In this document: positions 11,228 to 21,317 of the stretch, in pieces | How the letters are laid out: every line of letters starts with the position of its first letter | Numbering within the stretch: the first letter of the stretch is position 1 | Source: Limonium bicolor | Taxonomy: Eukaryota > Streptophyta > Magnoliopsida > Caryophyllales > Plumbaginaceae | Assembly (NCBI GenBank): GCA_023374045.1 | Contig: CM041776.1 | Coordinates: 318,147,925 to 318,211,924, forward strand | Direction of reading: 5' to 3' | Length of the DNA stretch: 64,000 bases | The notes under the pieces: model-generated | What the model was told of the DNA's origin: nothing | The model's database searches: none | The model's input: only the letters and a program-made list of their open reading frames with translations | Position numbers and translations under genes: made by a program

Positions 11228-12223
11228 ATGGCTGCTGTCCCGCCTAAACCTACACCTCCGGTGGACTCCTTGGCCACCGACTGCGCTAAGCTCACCTTGA
11301 CTGCTGCTGAGGAAGAATCAATGCATGTAGATGACCTCCTTCAGGCATCTTCTGATGCCCTAACTCCATGCTGTTTCTTAGGCAAGTTCCTGATGAACCG
11401 TCATGTTGACATCAAGGTAATGGAGCGGACTCTTGCCAAGGCTTGGAGGTGCGAGTACACTCTCCGTGTCCGAAGTCTGGAGCATGGTATCCTGCTGTTT
11501 CGGTTGCCTGATGAAGCGTTTGTCGCCTCCATCCTGTCTCGTGGGCCAAGGACTCATGATGGTGGTCTTTTGGTTCTATCCGAGGTTGATCGTGCTACTG
11601 CTCCGCGTGACCACCAGTTCAAATGGGTGCCCTTTTGGATACATGTTCATGACGTTCCGTTTCAGTTTATGCACCACCTGTTTGCAAAGCGACTTGGGAA
11701 TCAGATTGGAGTGTTTATGGCTTATGACGAGTTTGATCGACGCAAGGCAGGGTCCTACATGCGCATCCAGATTAATTTGGATGTCACCAGGCCTATTCTG
11801 CGTTTCACCTCAATCACTGCAGACAGTAAAAATTATACTCTACCACTGACTTATGAGAAATTGCCTAACATTTGCTTCATGTGCGGTCTCTTCACACATG
11901 TTCTTCGAGAGTGCCCTTACCGCACAGACGCCAACATGGAAGAGCTTAATTACGGGTTGTGGTTAAAGGCTGGGACAACTGAGGGTTCTCGCCCACGTTT
12001 GGCTGCACCAGGTGGAAGCTCTGCTCCGCGCCGACAAGCTACACCGCCACCACGTCCAGGGGTGATACCAGTTGTGCAGGTTGAGGACACAGAAACAGAC
12101 GAAGTTGCAGTTTTGCCGGTTGCTGGGGATATGCAGGGAGTTCATATGATGGTTGACATCAACGAGAAGCCAGTACTGGAGGAAGGGGAGGTTGCTCAAT
12201 CCCCTACAATGTCTGACGGTTGA
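11228..12223 (+). CDS. LINE-A ORF1, DUF4283/zinc-knuckle RNA-binding protein
   Basis: Intact 331-codon frame; the open frame extends upstream to 10901, but I choose ATG 11228 (MAAVPPKPTPPVD) because the upstream part looks like 5' UTR. Residues about 45-200 form the DUF4283-type region common in plant LINE ORF1 proteins (CFLGKFLMNRHVDIKVMERT, KWVPFWIHVHDVPF). A zinc knuckle CFMCGLFTHVLREC (CX2CX4HX4C) occupies residues 216-229. The tail is proline-rich, then acidic. ORF1 proteins coat LINE RNA and help form the retrotransposition particle. The frame has survived, but the element's ORF2 is broken and inverted. It stops about 150 nt before the ORF2 start, the usual spacing. Confidence 0.85.
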   Translation: MAAVPPKPTPPVDSLATDCAKLTLTAAEEESMHVDDLLQASSDALTPCCFLGKFLMNRHVDIKVMERTLAKAWRCEYTLRVRSLEHGILLFRLPDEAFVASILSRGPRTHDGGLLVLSEVDRATAPRDHQFKWVPFWIHVHDVPFQFMHHLFAKRLGNQIGVFMAYDEFDRRKAGSYMRIQINLDVTRPILRFTSITADSKNYTLPLTYEKLPNICFMCGLFTHVLRECPYRTDANMEELNYGLWLKAGTTEGSRPRLAAPGGSSAPRRQATPPPRPGVIPVVQVEDTETDEVAVLPVAGDMQGVHMMVDINEKPVLEEGEVAQSPTMSDG

Positions 12224-12375
12224 AAGCGCAAGATAGATTTCGTTCAGTGTTCCTCATCAGAATCAGAACTTCGGGATGTCCAGTCGATGGAGGAGATCTC
12301 TAAGCGTGGAAAGGGAGAGTTGAGTGTTTCTACTTCACAGGCGATGCTGGGAGATACCCAGTATCGCCCTGCATA

Positions 12376-14468
12376 ATGTCGGTAGTGGTTGCGAATTGCA
12401 GGGGTTTGGGTGCACCTGCTGCTATTCGTTGGATTAAAAATGTGATTCATCAGCAAGCACCCACTTTTGTGTTTTTAGCCGAGACCAAACTGTCATCTTT
12501 TGAACTTCGATCTTTTGCAGCAACTCATCCGAATTACTACTGGGTGGGTGGGGATAGTGTTGGTAGGAGTGCGGGGGTTGCTTTGTTTTGGTCTATTAGT
12601 CTTGATGTTTTGTTCTTAGTGTATCTAGTCACCATGTGGATGTACTTATCGGTTCTCAGGGGGGGTTTCAATGGCGTCTGTCTGGACTGTATGGTTGGTC
12701 TGATTCTCGGCTTAAATGGAAAACGTGGGAGTTAATTCGGTATCTTGATGCACAATGGAATGGCCCATGGGTGCTAGGTGGCGATTTTAATGAAGTTTTA
12801 TATTTGCATGAGCACCATGGCCGGGGCTCACGCTCTGCCGCCTCTATATCTGATTTTCGCAATTGCCTGCTTGATTGCAATCTTCAGGATCTCGGGTTTA
12901 GAGGCTCAAAGTTCACGTTTAGTGGCAAAAGTAGAAATCAACGTCCAACGCTCAGTCGTCTTGATCGTTTGTATGTAACGATGCTTGGTTAAATGCTTTC
13001 CCACTGGCCACAAACTTCCATCTTTCCTGGGGACATTCTGATCACAAGCCAATTAAGTTGGTATTCCAACCACATCGGCATCGGCGTCAACGCCCTTTTC
13101 GATTTGAAAATTGCTGGGCAACCCACCCAGAGTGTAAACTATTGTTACAATCTGTTTGGAACTCTACCCAGCACGGTTATTGTACTAAGGTAGTCTGGTG
13201 TGGACAGAGGCTACGATCTTGGGGCAAGAAACAGCTTTGGGTTGAAAAACGCCAGTTAAATCAAACGCAGGAGGAGCTTAATCAAATAGCAACAGATGCG
13301 GCCCATCCTAATCACATTAAACGTTGGAACGAACTCAACCTAGTTTATGATTCTCTCTTACTAAAGGAGGAAATAAGGTTGCAGCAAAGGTCAAGGCAGC
13401 ATTGGTTGCTTGCTGGGGATCGTAATTCCTCAATTTTCTTTGCCCGCTATAACATGCGATCACGCCACAATTACATTACTCATTGTCTTCGGATGCTTAT
13501 CCACCGCAGTCAACCTGGGAGGGAATTGAGACAGTTGCACGCCACTACTTTCAGAATCTGTTCACAACTACACACCCACCTTCTCACCCGCATATACAGG
13601 CTTGCATTGTAAGTAGGGTCTCCATGGAGCAACATCAGACAATGGGCCAACCATATACGAGGGAGGAGATTATCACGGCATAATCAAATGCATCCGGGAA
13701 GGCACCCGGTCCTGATGGTATCAACGGTACATTTCTCCGTACTTTTGGCCCACTATTAGCACTGATTTCCTTCAGGCTTGTCTCTCCTTTCTCAATCATA
13801 ATGTGATGCCTTCAACTTTAAATGATACGCATATTGTGTTAATTCCAAAGACTCCGGGTGCAGCTTCGATTGCAAATTTTAGGCCAATATCCTTGTGTAA
13901 TACTATCTACCGAGTGATATCAAAGGTTCTCGTTAATCGGATTTCGGGGGTTCTCTCAACTGTTATATCCAATAACCAAGCAGCATTTGTTCAGAATAGG
14001 CTCATTACGGATCAGATTGGTATCACATGAAATCCTGCATTCTATGCGAAGATCCCGAGCTAAGAAGAAGGGTTACTTTGCTTACAAGGTCGACATGTCC
14101 AAAGCTTTTGATCGTATGGAGTGGAGTTTTGTCTTGGAAGTTCTAACTATGATGGGGTTTCATCCCTCCTGGATTGCACTTGTTCGTCAATGTATTACTA
14201 CGGTTCGCACTGCTGTGGTCATTAATGGCTGTCCGGGTCAGTTCTTTGCGCCTACGCGTGGACTGAGACAAGGTGATCCCCTGTCACCTATTTTATTTAT
14301 CATCGGTATGCAAGCTCTCACTTCAGCGCTTAACTTTGCCACTGATGTTGGCCTTTACCGGCCTTACACCTTACCTGGTTTGGATACACCTATCTCCAAT
14401 CTGTTATTTGCTGACGATATTGTGCTATTTGGGGAAGCAACTCTTTCCAATGCTTCGGCCCTTGTTGA
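12376..14468 (+). pseudogene. LINE-A ORF2, 5' half: endonuclease and RT
   Basis: It starts at 12376 with MSVVVANCRGLGAP, the conserved opening of the APE-type endonuclease. AETKLSS and, after a frameshift near 12620, GGDFNE supply endonuclease motifs. RT motifs follow across further frame breaks: PGPDGING (near 13710, just after a stop at 13681), KVDMSKAFDRMEW (14090), LRQGDPLSPILF (14265) and LLFADDIVLFG (14405). At least three frameshifts and an internal stop inactivate it. The coding sequence ends exactly at the 15-bp target duplication at 14469. Confidence 0.87.
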
Positions 14469-14483
14469 TAAAGCAAGTACTAT
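14469..14483. repeat. Target-site duplication of LINE-A, right copy
   Basis: TAAAGCAAGTACTAT, identical to 8870-8884. It directly abuts the 3' end of the inverted 5' half. Confidence 0.85.
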
Positions 14484-14592
14484 ATATAAATGTTTTTTTG
14501 TACGAATTAGGTGTTACGATATGCTACTTCAAAAAAAGGTAAATGTTATACCCGCCGCACCTGAAGAAAATAGAAATAAGTTATAGATATCT

Positions 14593-14609
14593 AACTTAAC
14601 AATGATTAA
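14593..14609. repeat. Target-site duplication of LINE-B, left copy
   Basis: AACTTAACAATGATTAA, repeated exactly at 19580-19596 after the poly(A) tail. Confidence 0.88.
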
Positions 14610-14614
14610 GAATA

Positions 14615-14839
14615 CTCCCTCCGTTCAACAATAATTGTCATTTTAGAAACTGGCACACTTATTAAGAAAAGTAGGACAATGACGCATGTGCCCCTACTTT
14701 TTATTTTTCCATTTAGATAATAATTACTTTTATATTGAATAGTAGGGGTAAAAGTGGAAAGAAGTGTATCAAAAAGCTAGAATGACAGATATTTTTGAAC
14801 AAGAACCACATCCTAAAACGACAGATATTAATGAACTGG
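14615..14839. mobile_element. Stowaway MITE, right end damaged
   Basis: It begins TA-CTCCCTCCGTTC and the interior has the usual TTGTCATTTTAGA/TAAAACGACAGAT inverted words. The right end breaks off at GAACTGG followed by TA, where AGGGAG is expected. It lies inside the 5' end of LINE-B because the LINE target duplication is to its left. Confidence 0.75.
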
Positions 14840-14842
14840 TAT

Positions 14843-15487
14843 AATTCTAGCAATTCTAGAAATACAATGAAAGGGAACGCTCCCGCACGTCCTTAGGCGA
14901 CCAGCCACAGTGATGATGGTCAGTGACGGCGACGAATCGATTTTCCAATTTGGGCGACGACAGCTCCAACATCCAATTTTGTCCGCTTTTTTCTCTTCAT
15001 CCTGAAACATAATTAGCGACACTGCTTCAACAATGTGCACCCGCAGAAATTAGGGTTTCTAGCTCTCGTAATTTTGAAGCTTTATTCAGGCCGTGGAAGC
15101 AATTTCTTAGTGACCAAAATCTTTTCTGTTGGAGGAGTGCTGGTTTCGCACCAGTTTCGCCCAGGCGCGAGCATGTATGCACTTGTTTCGCCATTCAGGT
15201 TTGCCATAGTTCTGAATGAATAGAGGCGCGAGCATGTTGTTCGCCACTCAGTCGGAGCTGCACAGGGAATATAGAATCGCAAGCTTGGTGTCTCCGCAAG
15301 TGCTATTCGCTGCAAGTCCAACTTCCCTCATCGCCGCAAGTGCTATTCACCGCAATTGCTATTCGCCGCAAGTCCACCTTCCGTCATCACAGCAAGTCCA
15401 CCTTCGTCTTGCTACTGTCTTCATCTGAGGTGCTCAATTTTGGCTCGCAGTGCAGGTAACAATTGGGCTTTCTGTTCACCCGGAATA
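14843..15487 (+). other. LINE-B 5' region without ORF1
   Basis: This 645-bp segment precedes ORF2. It has no DUF4283 or zinc-knuckle frame. It includes AATTAGGGTTTCTAGC, a sequence style common in plant 5' UTRs, and at 15285-15410 a degenerate repeat of CCGCAAGTGCTATTC and CCGCAAGTCCACCTTC. It may be a replaced 5' UTR, or host sequence captured by template switching. Confidence 0.5.
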
Positions 15488-18400
15488 ATGTCGGTTTTAG
15501 TTACGAACTGCCGCGGCTTAGGTAATGTGGCGACAGTTTGTTGGTTGGTGGGTTTAGTGTCTAGACAAGCACCACTTTTTGTAATTCTCTTAGAAACTAA
15601 GCTTTCATCTTTTGAGATGCGCACGGTTGCATCTAGGTTTCGGGGTATAGTTGGGTGACGGGTGATAGTGAAGGTCGGAAAGGGGGTGTGGCCTTGTTTT
15701 GGCGGGATAATTTGAATGTTTCCTTGTCTAGTTTTTCTGCACATCATGTTGATGTTGTTGTCAGTCATTTTGGGGGTGTTCAGTGGAGGCTTACGGGTGT
15801 GTATGGATGGTCTAATGTAACTGACAAATGGAACATGGCGACTTCTACGTTATTTGCATGCGCAGTGGACGGGACCTTGGGTTCTAGGTGGGGATTTCAA
15901 TGAAGTACTGAACTTGCGGGAACACCAGGGCCGGGGTTTTCGTTCCCAAAGGGCAATGTCTTCTTTCCACTCATGCTTGTCTGATTGCTTGTTGAGGGAT
16001 TTGGGATTCAGTGGCCCTTGCTATACATATACAAAGCGCGCAGACTTTCCTTTTCATGTTAAAAGTCGTTTGGATCGGTTTGTAGCGAATGATGCATGGT
16101 TAGCGCACTTTCCTAGTGCACTTAATGTTCATCTTCGTTGGGGACGACTAGATCACCGGCCTATAAAGTTAACCTTGCAACCATCCACTCGCAGAGGACC
16201 AAAGCCGTTTCGTTTTGAGAATTGTTGGGCTTTGAATGAACAGTGCCGTACTTTGGTTCAATCGGTATGGACTCATAATCCACATTTGCATGGTTACTCA
16301 ACCAAAGTCAAGTTATGTGGTCAGGAGTTACGTTCATGGGGTGTTAGACAGATTTGGGTCGAGAAGAAAGCGCTACGTCAGGCCCAAACAGAGCTCGACC
16401 GCCTAGATCAACAGGCCCCAAGCCCTCACAATCTGGCCCGATGGAAGTCTTGTTCAGATACAGTGGATATGCTTTTTCATCGGGATGAGGTTCGTCTCCA
16501 ACAACGTTCCAGAATCAGTTGGCTTTCGGCAGGTGATAGGAATAATAAGTAATTTTTCAATAAGTTTAGGGCCCGCTCACGTCGTAATGCCATTTATTCT
16601 ATTTCCTCACCTTGGTCCCGCCTGCAACCTCCTGGGCCGGTGTGGAATATGTGGCTCGTTCTTTATTTCAAGAGCTTTTTACTACTACCGCACCTCAGGC
16701 AGACCCGCATCTCCTGGCATGTGTTGAGGATCGTGTTCCTCCGGAGAGTTATCAGCCCATGGGCCAGCCTTTTACTCGAGCGGAAGTGGTTGCAGCTTAT
16801 AAGCAGTTGAATCCATCCAAGGCCCCTGGGCCTGATGGTATTAATGAGGTTTTTCTACGCACTTATTGGTATTATCAGTGAAGATTTTATGCCACAGCGT
16901 TACAGTTTCTTAACACTGATGTTTTGCCCTCGAATCTCAATCACACTCATATTGCTCTCATTCCAAAGAAACCGGGGGCCACCTCTATTACGGATTTTCG
17001 ACCCATTTCCTTGTGTAATACAGTTTATCGTGTCATTTCCAAGGTTCTTGTCAACCGGGTTCAGCATGTTCTGCCAGCAGTCATCTCTTCGAATTAGGGA
17101 GCTTTTGTGCAGGATCGTTTAATCTCGGATCTCAGGTGCTGCTTACTCATGAGATTCTTCATCTGATGCGCACTTCAAAGGCCCACATCCGTGGTTTTTT
17201 TGCGTATAAGGTGGATATGTCAAAGGCTTTTGATAGGGTGGAATGGTCTTTTGTCTTGGACGTTTTGGCTCGTATGGGTTTTCATCCGGTTTGGATTCAG
17301 GCTGTTCGTAAGTGTCTTACAACAGCCACCATGTCTGTGCTTATTAATGGTTACCCGGGTGATACATTCCGACCAGAGTGTGGCCTACGCCAGGGTGACC
17401 CTTTATCGCCTCTACTCTTCATTTGCTGCATGGAGGTTTTGATGTCTGCCATTACTCTTTCTGCTCAGGTGAACCAATATCAAGGCTTTTCCTTTCCTGG
17501 TCTCCCCTCGCCAATTACTAGCCTTCTGTTCGCGGATGACTGTATCTTATTTGGGAAGGCTTTGACCCCGAATGCTCAAGCTTTGGCTCACATCCTTGAT
17601 GATTTTAAGCAAGCCTCCGGCCAAAGTATTAATGTTGACAAGTCGGCTATTATGTTTTCCTCTCTTCTCCGCCCTGATATTCGCCAGGGCGTTGCGGGAG
17701 TGCTTAGTGGTCGTCTGGTTCAGGATTTGGGAATGTATCTGGGTTTCCCAGTACAGGTGGGGCGCAATCGCAAGGCAATCTTTGCTTATATTAAGGACCG
17801 GGTTGCACGCCGTATTCAGGGTTGGTCTTCTAATACATCTCAAGCAGCGCGTCTCAATCTTATCAAGTCAATTTTGCAGGCCATTCCGACGTATGTGATG
17901 TCTGTTATTGCTTTACCTCAGTCGGTCCTCAAATCCATTAGGCGTATGATTTCTCGCTTTTAGTGGAGTGGTTCACAAACTACGAAAGGTATCCACTGGA
18001 CGAAGTGGGAGGCTCTTTGTCTTCCTCTTTCCTCTGGTGGTTTGGGTCTTCGTGATTTGCGCAGTTTTAATCGTGCGCTTCTTGCCAAGCAACTATGGCG
18101 CATCTTAACCAACCGTGAGTCGTTATTGTCTCAGTTCTACACAGCCCGTTATCTGGGCAACGCCCTCTTCAGCTTCTTCAGCCTTTATCTACCGCAAGCC
18201 CCGTCTGGCGTGCTCTCCTTGGTGTTCGGGATTTGATACAGCTTGGGGCCAGGCGCAGAATTGGTAATGGTCTTTCTACTGCCATAAGTGATCGATGGCT
18301 TCCTTCCAAGGAGGGAGGCATGCCTTTTCTTTGGTCCATTCCACTATGTCACCGACAGGCTTCTGTGTCTACTTTGATGCTTTCTCCTTCTGCCTGGAAT

Positions 18401-19547
18401 GTTCCTCTACTTCGGACCATTTTCCACCAGAGGATATTCAACATATTTGTAATGTGCAATTGCCTGCTGATGTGCTCTCCCCTGACTCGTGGTTCTGGGC
18501 CTGACCAGTTCAGGTCTTTACTCGGTTAAAAGTGCTTATCACTGTGATGTTGCGCTTTCTCGTCAAGCTCGTCCCTCTACATCTTCATCGAGTCCTTCTA
18601 CCCAGGGTCTCGCCACTAAGCGTCTTTGGGCACTGGACTTGCCTCCGCGCATCCGTTTGTTTGGCTGGAAGCTATTGCATAGAGCAGTGCCTTGCCGGGG
18701 TGTGTTGGCTAATCGGTTGCATCGTCCTGATTTGGCAGCTTGTGTACTTTGTGGTGGCGATGAGACCCTCCTCCATGCTTTCTTTAACTGCCCATCTGCC
18801 ACCCCCTTTTGGGACCGTCTACGCATGCCTTTCGCTCCGCCCGCTGGGCCCGATGCGGTTTTCATCGACTGGTACACTCACTCATGCGCTACCATGTCTC
18901 GGACCAGCATGTCCTTGCTCACGTCGCTTCTTTGGCGTCTATGGTATGCCCGCTGTCAGTTTTCGCATGGGCGTGTGACCACTTTTGAAGCAGGATGGTT
19001 TCAGGCAGACAGTTTTTTTTTACTAAGCTCAGCTGCGACCAGGTTGCCTCACTTGCCCACTTTGGTGGATGCAAGAAGCTCCCATCCTTCCTGGGTGGAA
19101 ATTTCAGTGGATGCGGGCCTTGATCGGTTTGGTCGTTATGGCTTAGCAGCAGTGGCAATGCAACATGGTTCTATTATTGGTGCCGCAGTTATGGGTGGTC
19201 ATACAACGCAAAATCCTTCACATATGAAAGCAGCGGCCTTGCTTCTGGGTATTGATCTTGCTAAGCGTCTTCATTTTACCCACGTTTGCCTCTTGACAGA
19301 TTGTAAAAGTGTTGTTGACCACCTGACAGCCTTTGGGCCCTCGAGCATCCCAGACTACACTCAGCATTTGCTCAATGAGGCCATGGCAAATTTAGCACCA
19401 CTTGTAGACTTCCTATGCTTTCACGTTAATAGACTATATAATTTTAAGGCCCACAACCTAGCATCTTATGCTAGTAAGCATCAACTCCCGGCGAGTTGCT
19501 GGAAGTCCACCGACTTCCCTTCCTATGTACTCACGTTGTGCTCTTAA
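15488..19547 (+). pseudogene. LINE-B ORF2: endonuclease, RT, zf-RVT, RNase H
   Basis: ORF2 opens at 15488 (MSVLVTNCRGLG). The endonuclease is recognisable by LETKLSS and GGDFNE (15890). RT motifs are PSKAPGPDGINE (16820), KVDMSKAFDRVEW (17215), LRQGDPLSPLLF (17390), LLFADDCILFG (17530) and KDRVARRIQGW (17790). The zinc-binding domain (KRLWALDLPPRIRLFGWKLL) is followed by RNase H (ISVDAGLD, LLTDCKSVV, NFKAHNLASYA) up to the stop at 19547. The usual RNase H glutamate region reads MKAAALLLGI, so that acidic residue seems lost. Stops at 16550, about 17094 and 17961, plus frameshifts near 15657, 15870 and 18236, inactivate it. The 352-residue C-terminal frame (18489-19547) is intact. Confidence 0.9.
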
Positions 19548-19579
19548 TATTAATATAATCATTTGCTTCAAAAAAAAAA

Positions 19580-19596
19580 AACTTAACAATGATTAA
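19580..19596. repeat. Target-site duplication of LINE-B, right copy
   Basis: AACTTAACAATGATTAA, identical to 14593-14609; its first A overlaps the poly(A) tail. Confidence 0.88.
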
Positions 19597-19656
19597 ATAA
19601 ACACGATTAACCAAGGATATGATGTATGTGGCTATATATATCTTCCTCGTCTTCGA

Positions 19657-19664
19657 CCCATGAT
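19657..19664. repeat. 8-bp target duplication of hAT element, left
   Basis: CCCATGAT, repeated at 20907-20914. Confidence 0.9.
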
Positions 19665-20264
19665 CAGGGCCGTCTCAATCAATTAGGGGGCCCTGTGTCT
19701 ATGCCGGTTCAAAAAATGGTCATGATATATAGGGATATTAAGTTATATATGAAAGAGTTATAAAAAATAATTATATGTTAATTTTAAAAAATATTCATTG
19801 TTTATTAATTAATAAATTATATAATAAAAAGTTATTTTAAGATACTACAATTATAAATTATTATATCTAAATCAATAAATATTTAATTATGTGATATAGT
19901 TTTTTAAAATAAAATTATTTGTTCATTTAATTGTACATATATTTTTAAGACAAAAACGTTTGTTGAATAGTAGTTTTTAAGATTTATTTACCAATCCATA
20001 TTCTGATAGCAATATTTCATTTTATAAAACATATACTATAACATTTTAATATTTAATTTTATGGATATATAATAATATTTAGGTCAGATCTTTTACAATT
20101 AATTACTTTATTGTTTTATATGTTATATAGTGATACAAACTTACTAATGAAATATTATATTTTTCATTTATAATTTCTTATTAATAATTTTATATATATA
20201 TTACTCCCTCTGTCCCCTTTTGACCTTCTTCTTTACTATTTGGACATGTCGTTTGACTTCAATA

Positions 20265-20273
20265 TTTAAGATA
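20265..20273. repeat. 9-bp target duplication of the Mutator-like MITE, left
   Basis: TTTAAGATA, repeated at 20686-20694. Confidence 0.9.
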
Positions 20274-20685
20274 GGGAAAATTCACGAGATACCCCTGTTT
20301 TCTTTCGTAATTCACAATATACCCCTATGATTTTAGTAATTCAACTTTAAACATGCTTAAATGTTGTCCAAAATTGATGAAACTTTACATGGACGATGCT
20401 AAAGTGTTATATTTTGGTCCAATATCAAATTTGAAGTTTTTTAAGCTCAAATGTGACCTGTGGGACCCAATGAACAGTCACATATTCATTGGGTCTCACA
20501 GGTCACATGTGAGCTTAAAAAGCTTCAAATTTGATATTGGACCAAAATATAACACTTTAGCATCGTCCATGTAAAGTATCATCAATTTTGGACAACATTT
20601 AAGCATGTTTAAAGTTGAATTACTAAAATCACAGGGGTATATTGTGAATTACGAAATAAAACAGGGGTATCTCGTGAATTTTCCC
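20274..20685. mobile_element. Mutator-like fold-back MITE
   Basis: A 412-bp near-perfect inverted repeat starts GGGAAAATTCACGAGATACC and ends with its complement. The arms are about 190-200 bp each and the centre is near 20480. It is flanked by the 9-bp duplication TTTAAGATA, the length made by Mutator-superfamily transposases. The small ORF at 20353-20574 merely crosses the hairpin and is not a gene. Transcripts across it would fold into a long duplex, a natural source of small RNAs. Confidence 0.9.
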
Positions 20686-20694
20686 TTTAAGATA
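20686..20694. repeat. 9-bp target duplication of the Mutator-like MITE, right
   Basis: TTTAAGATA, identical to 20265-20273. Confidence 0.9.
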
Positions 20695-20906
20695 TAAGAT
20701 AATATAATTTTACAAATCTAAGTTTTGCAATGGAATCCTTAAAGTGGGAAACGTGTTAAAAAGCAAACAAGAAGGTTAATATGGGACGGAGGTAATATTA
20801 ACTAATTAACTATAGCTAAAAAATAACAAAACCTTAAAAAATGGGACCCTGATAAGTGGGGGCCCTGTGCCACGGCTCCACTTGCACACCCCATGAGCCG
20901 GCCCTG

Positions 20907-20914
20907 CCCATGAT
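20907..20914. repeat. 8-bp target duplication of hAT element, right
   Basis: CCCATGAT, identical to 19657-19664. Confidence 0.9.
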
Positions 20915-21317
20915 GCAATATTCCTCTCCTACCTCCTACTCCCAAGTCCCACCCTACGGTGCGGCTGGCTCTTTCTAGGGTTTCATTACTAAAAGATCAT
21001 CTAGCTAGGTCGTCCTCGTCGTTCATGGCATTAGTTATATCAAGGCCATTCTGTGTGAGGTGAGTTGATTGGTGGCCTTACTTTCTATTTTTCCACAGCT
21101 TTCTTGAACTGCATCAGTTTCATCGGATCTGTAAGGTTTTATCAATAGATCAAGACCTCTTGGGACGGCCACAGTTTGTGTTGTTTCTTTCTTGTGGTTC
21201 AATAAAGTTGTGGGAAGATAAATGTAAAGCCAAACAGATTTCTTTGATTCTGTCATCATTTGATCAGATCGTCCTCGTCAGAAGTTTGGCTGGTTAGTAC
21301 AAATATATTTTTTTTAT
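20915..21317. other. Unassigned; possible orphan 5' exon
   Basis: A pyrimidine-rich stretch is followed by AGGGTTTC and an ATG at 21025 that opens 11 codons ending AG|GTGAGTTG, a good donor site. GGCTATATATATC lies at about 19631, before the hAT insertion. This could be the start of a disrupted host gene, but I find no further exon. Confidence 0.2.

Larger units (their letters stand above)
8885..14468 (-). mobile_element. LINE-A, L1-type element with inverted 5' half (twin priming)
   Basis: The 3' half of the element (end of RT, zinc-binding domain, RNase H, 3' UTR, poly(A)) reads on the minus strand from about 10852 down to 8885. The 5' half (5' UTR, ORF1, endonuclease and most of RT) reads on the plus strand from about 10852 to 14468. 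The whole is flanked by one 15-bp target duplication. By comparison with LINE-B, about eight codons are missing where the two halves separate. This is the structure produced when both nicked target strands prime reverse transcription on the same RNA (twin priming, known from mammalian L1). A later local inversion is the alternative, but the duplication on the outer edges and the short deletion favour twin priming. Confidence 0.85.
14610..19579 (+). mobile_element. LINE-B, L1-type element with poly(A) tail
   Basis: A plus-strand LINE of the same family as LINE-A (ORF2 openings MSVVVANCRGLG and MSVLVTNCRGLG). It ends in an A-run at 19570-19580 and is bounded by an identical 17-bp target duplication. 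A Stowaway MITE sits five bases inside its 5' end. Unlike LINE-A it has no recognisable ORF1 upstream of ORF2, only about 650 bp of unrelated-looking sequence. Confidence 0.85.
20204..20792. mobile_element. Stowaway MITE, split by a nested MITE
   Basis: The left end TA-CTCCCTCTGTCCCCTTTTG and the right end CATATGGGACGGAGG-TA equivalent (GGGACGGAGG then TA at 20793) are inverted partners. The interior words (GACATGTCGTTTGACTTCAA, ATAAGATAATATAATTTTAC) match the Stowaways at 37803, 48103 and 59037. The fold-back MITE at 20274-20685 interrupts it. Confidence 0.85.
19665..20906. mobile_element. Non-autonomous hAT element
   Basis: Ends are CAGGGCCG on the left and CGGCCCTG on the right, extended by imperfect inverted sequence (CAGGGCCGTCTCAATC and, reversed, CAGGGCCGGCTCATGG). 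It is flanked by a perfect 8-bp duplication CCCATGAT. Eight-bp duplications and CAGGG-type ends are hallmarks of the hAT superfamily. There is no transposase; the interior is AT-rich and holds a nested Stowaway MITE that itself holds a Mutator-like MITE. Without the nested pieces the element is about 650 bp. Confidence 0.9.

Noticed and set aside
20353..20574. 73-residue ORF
   Set aside because: It crosses the centre of the Mutator-like MITE hairpin and simply reads both arms.
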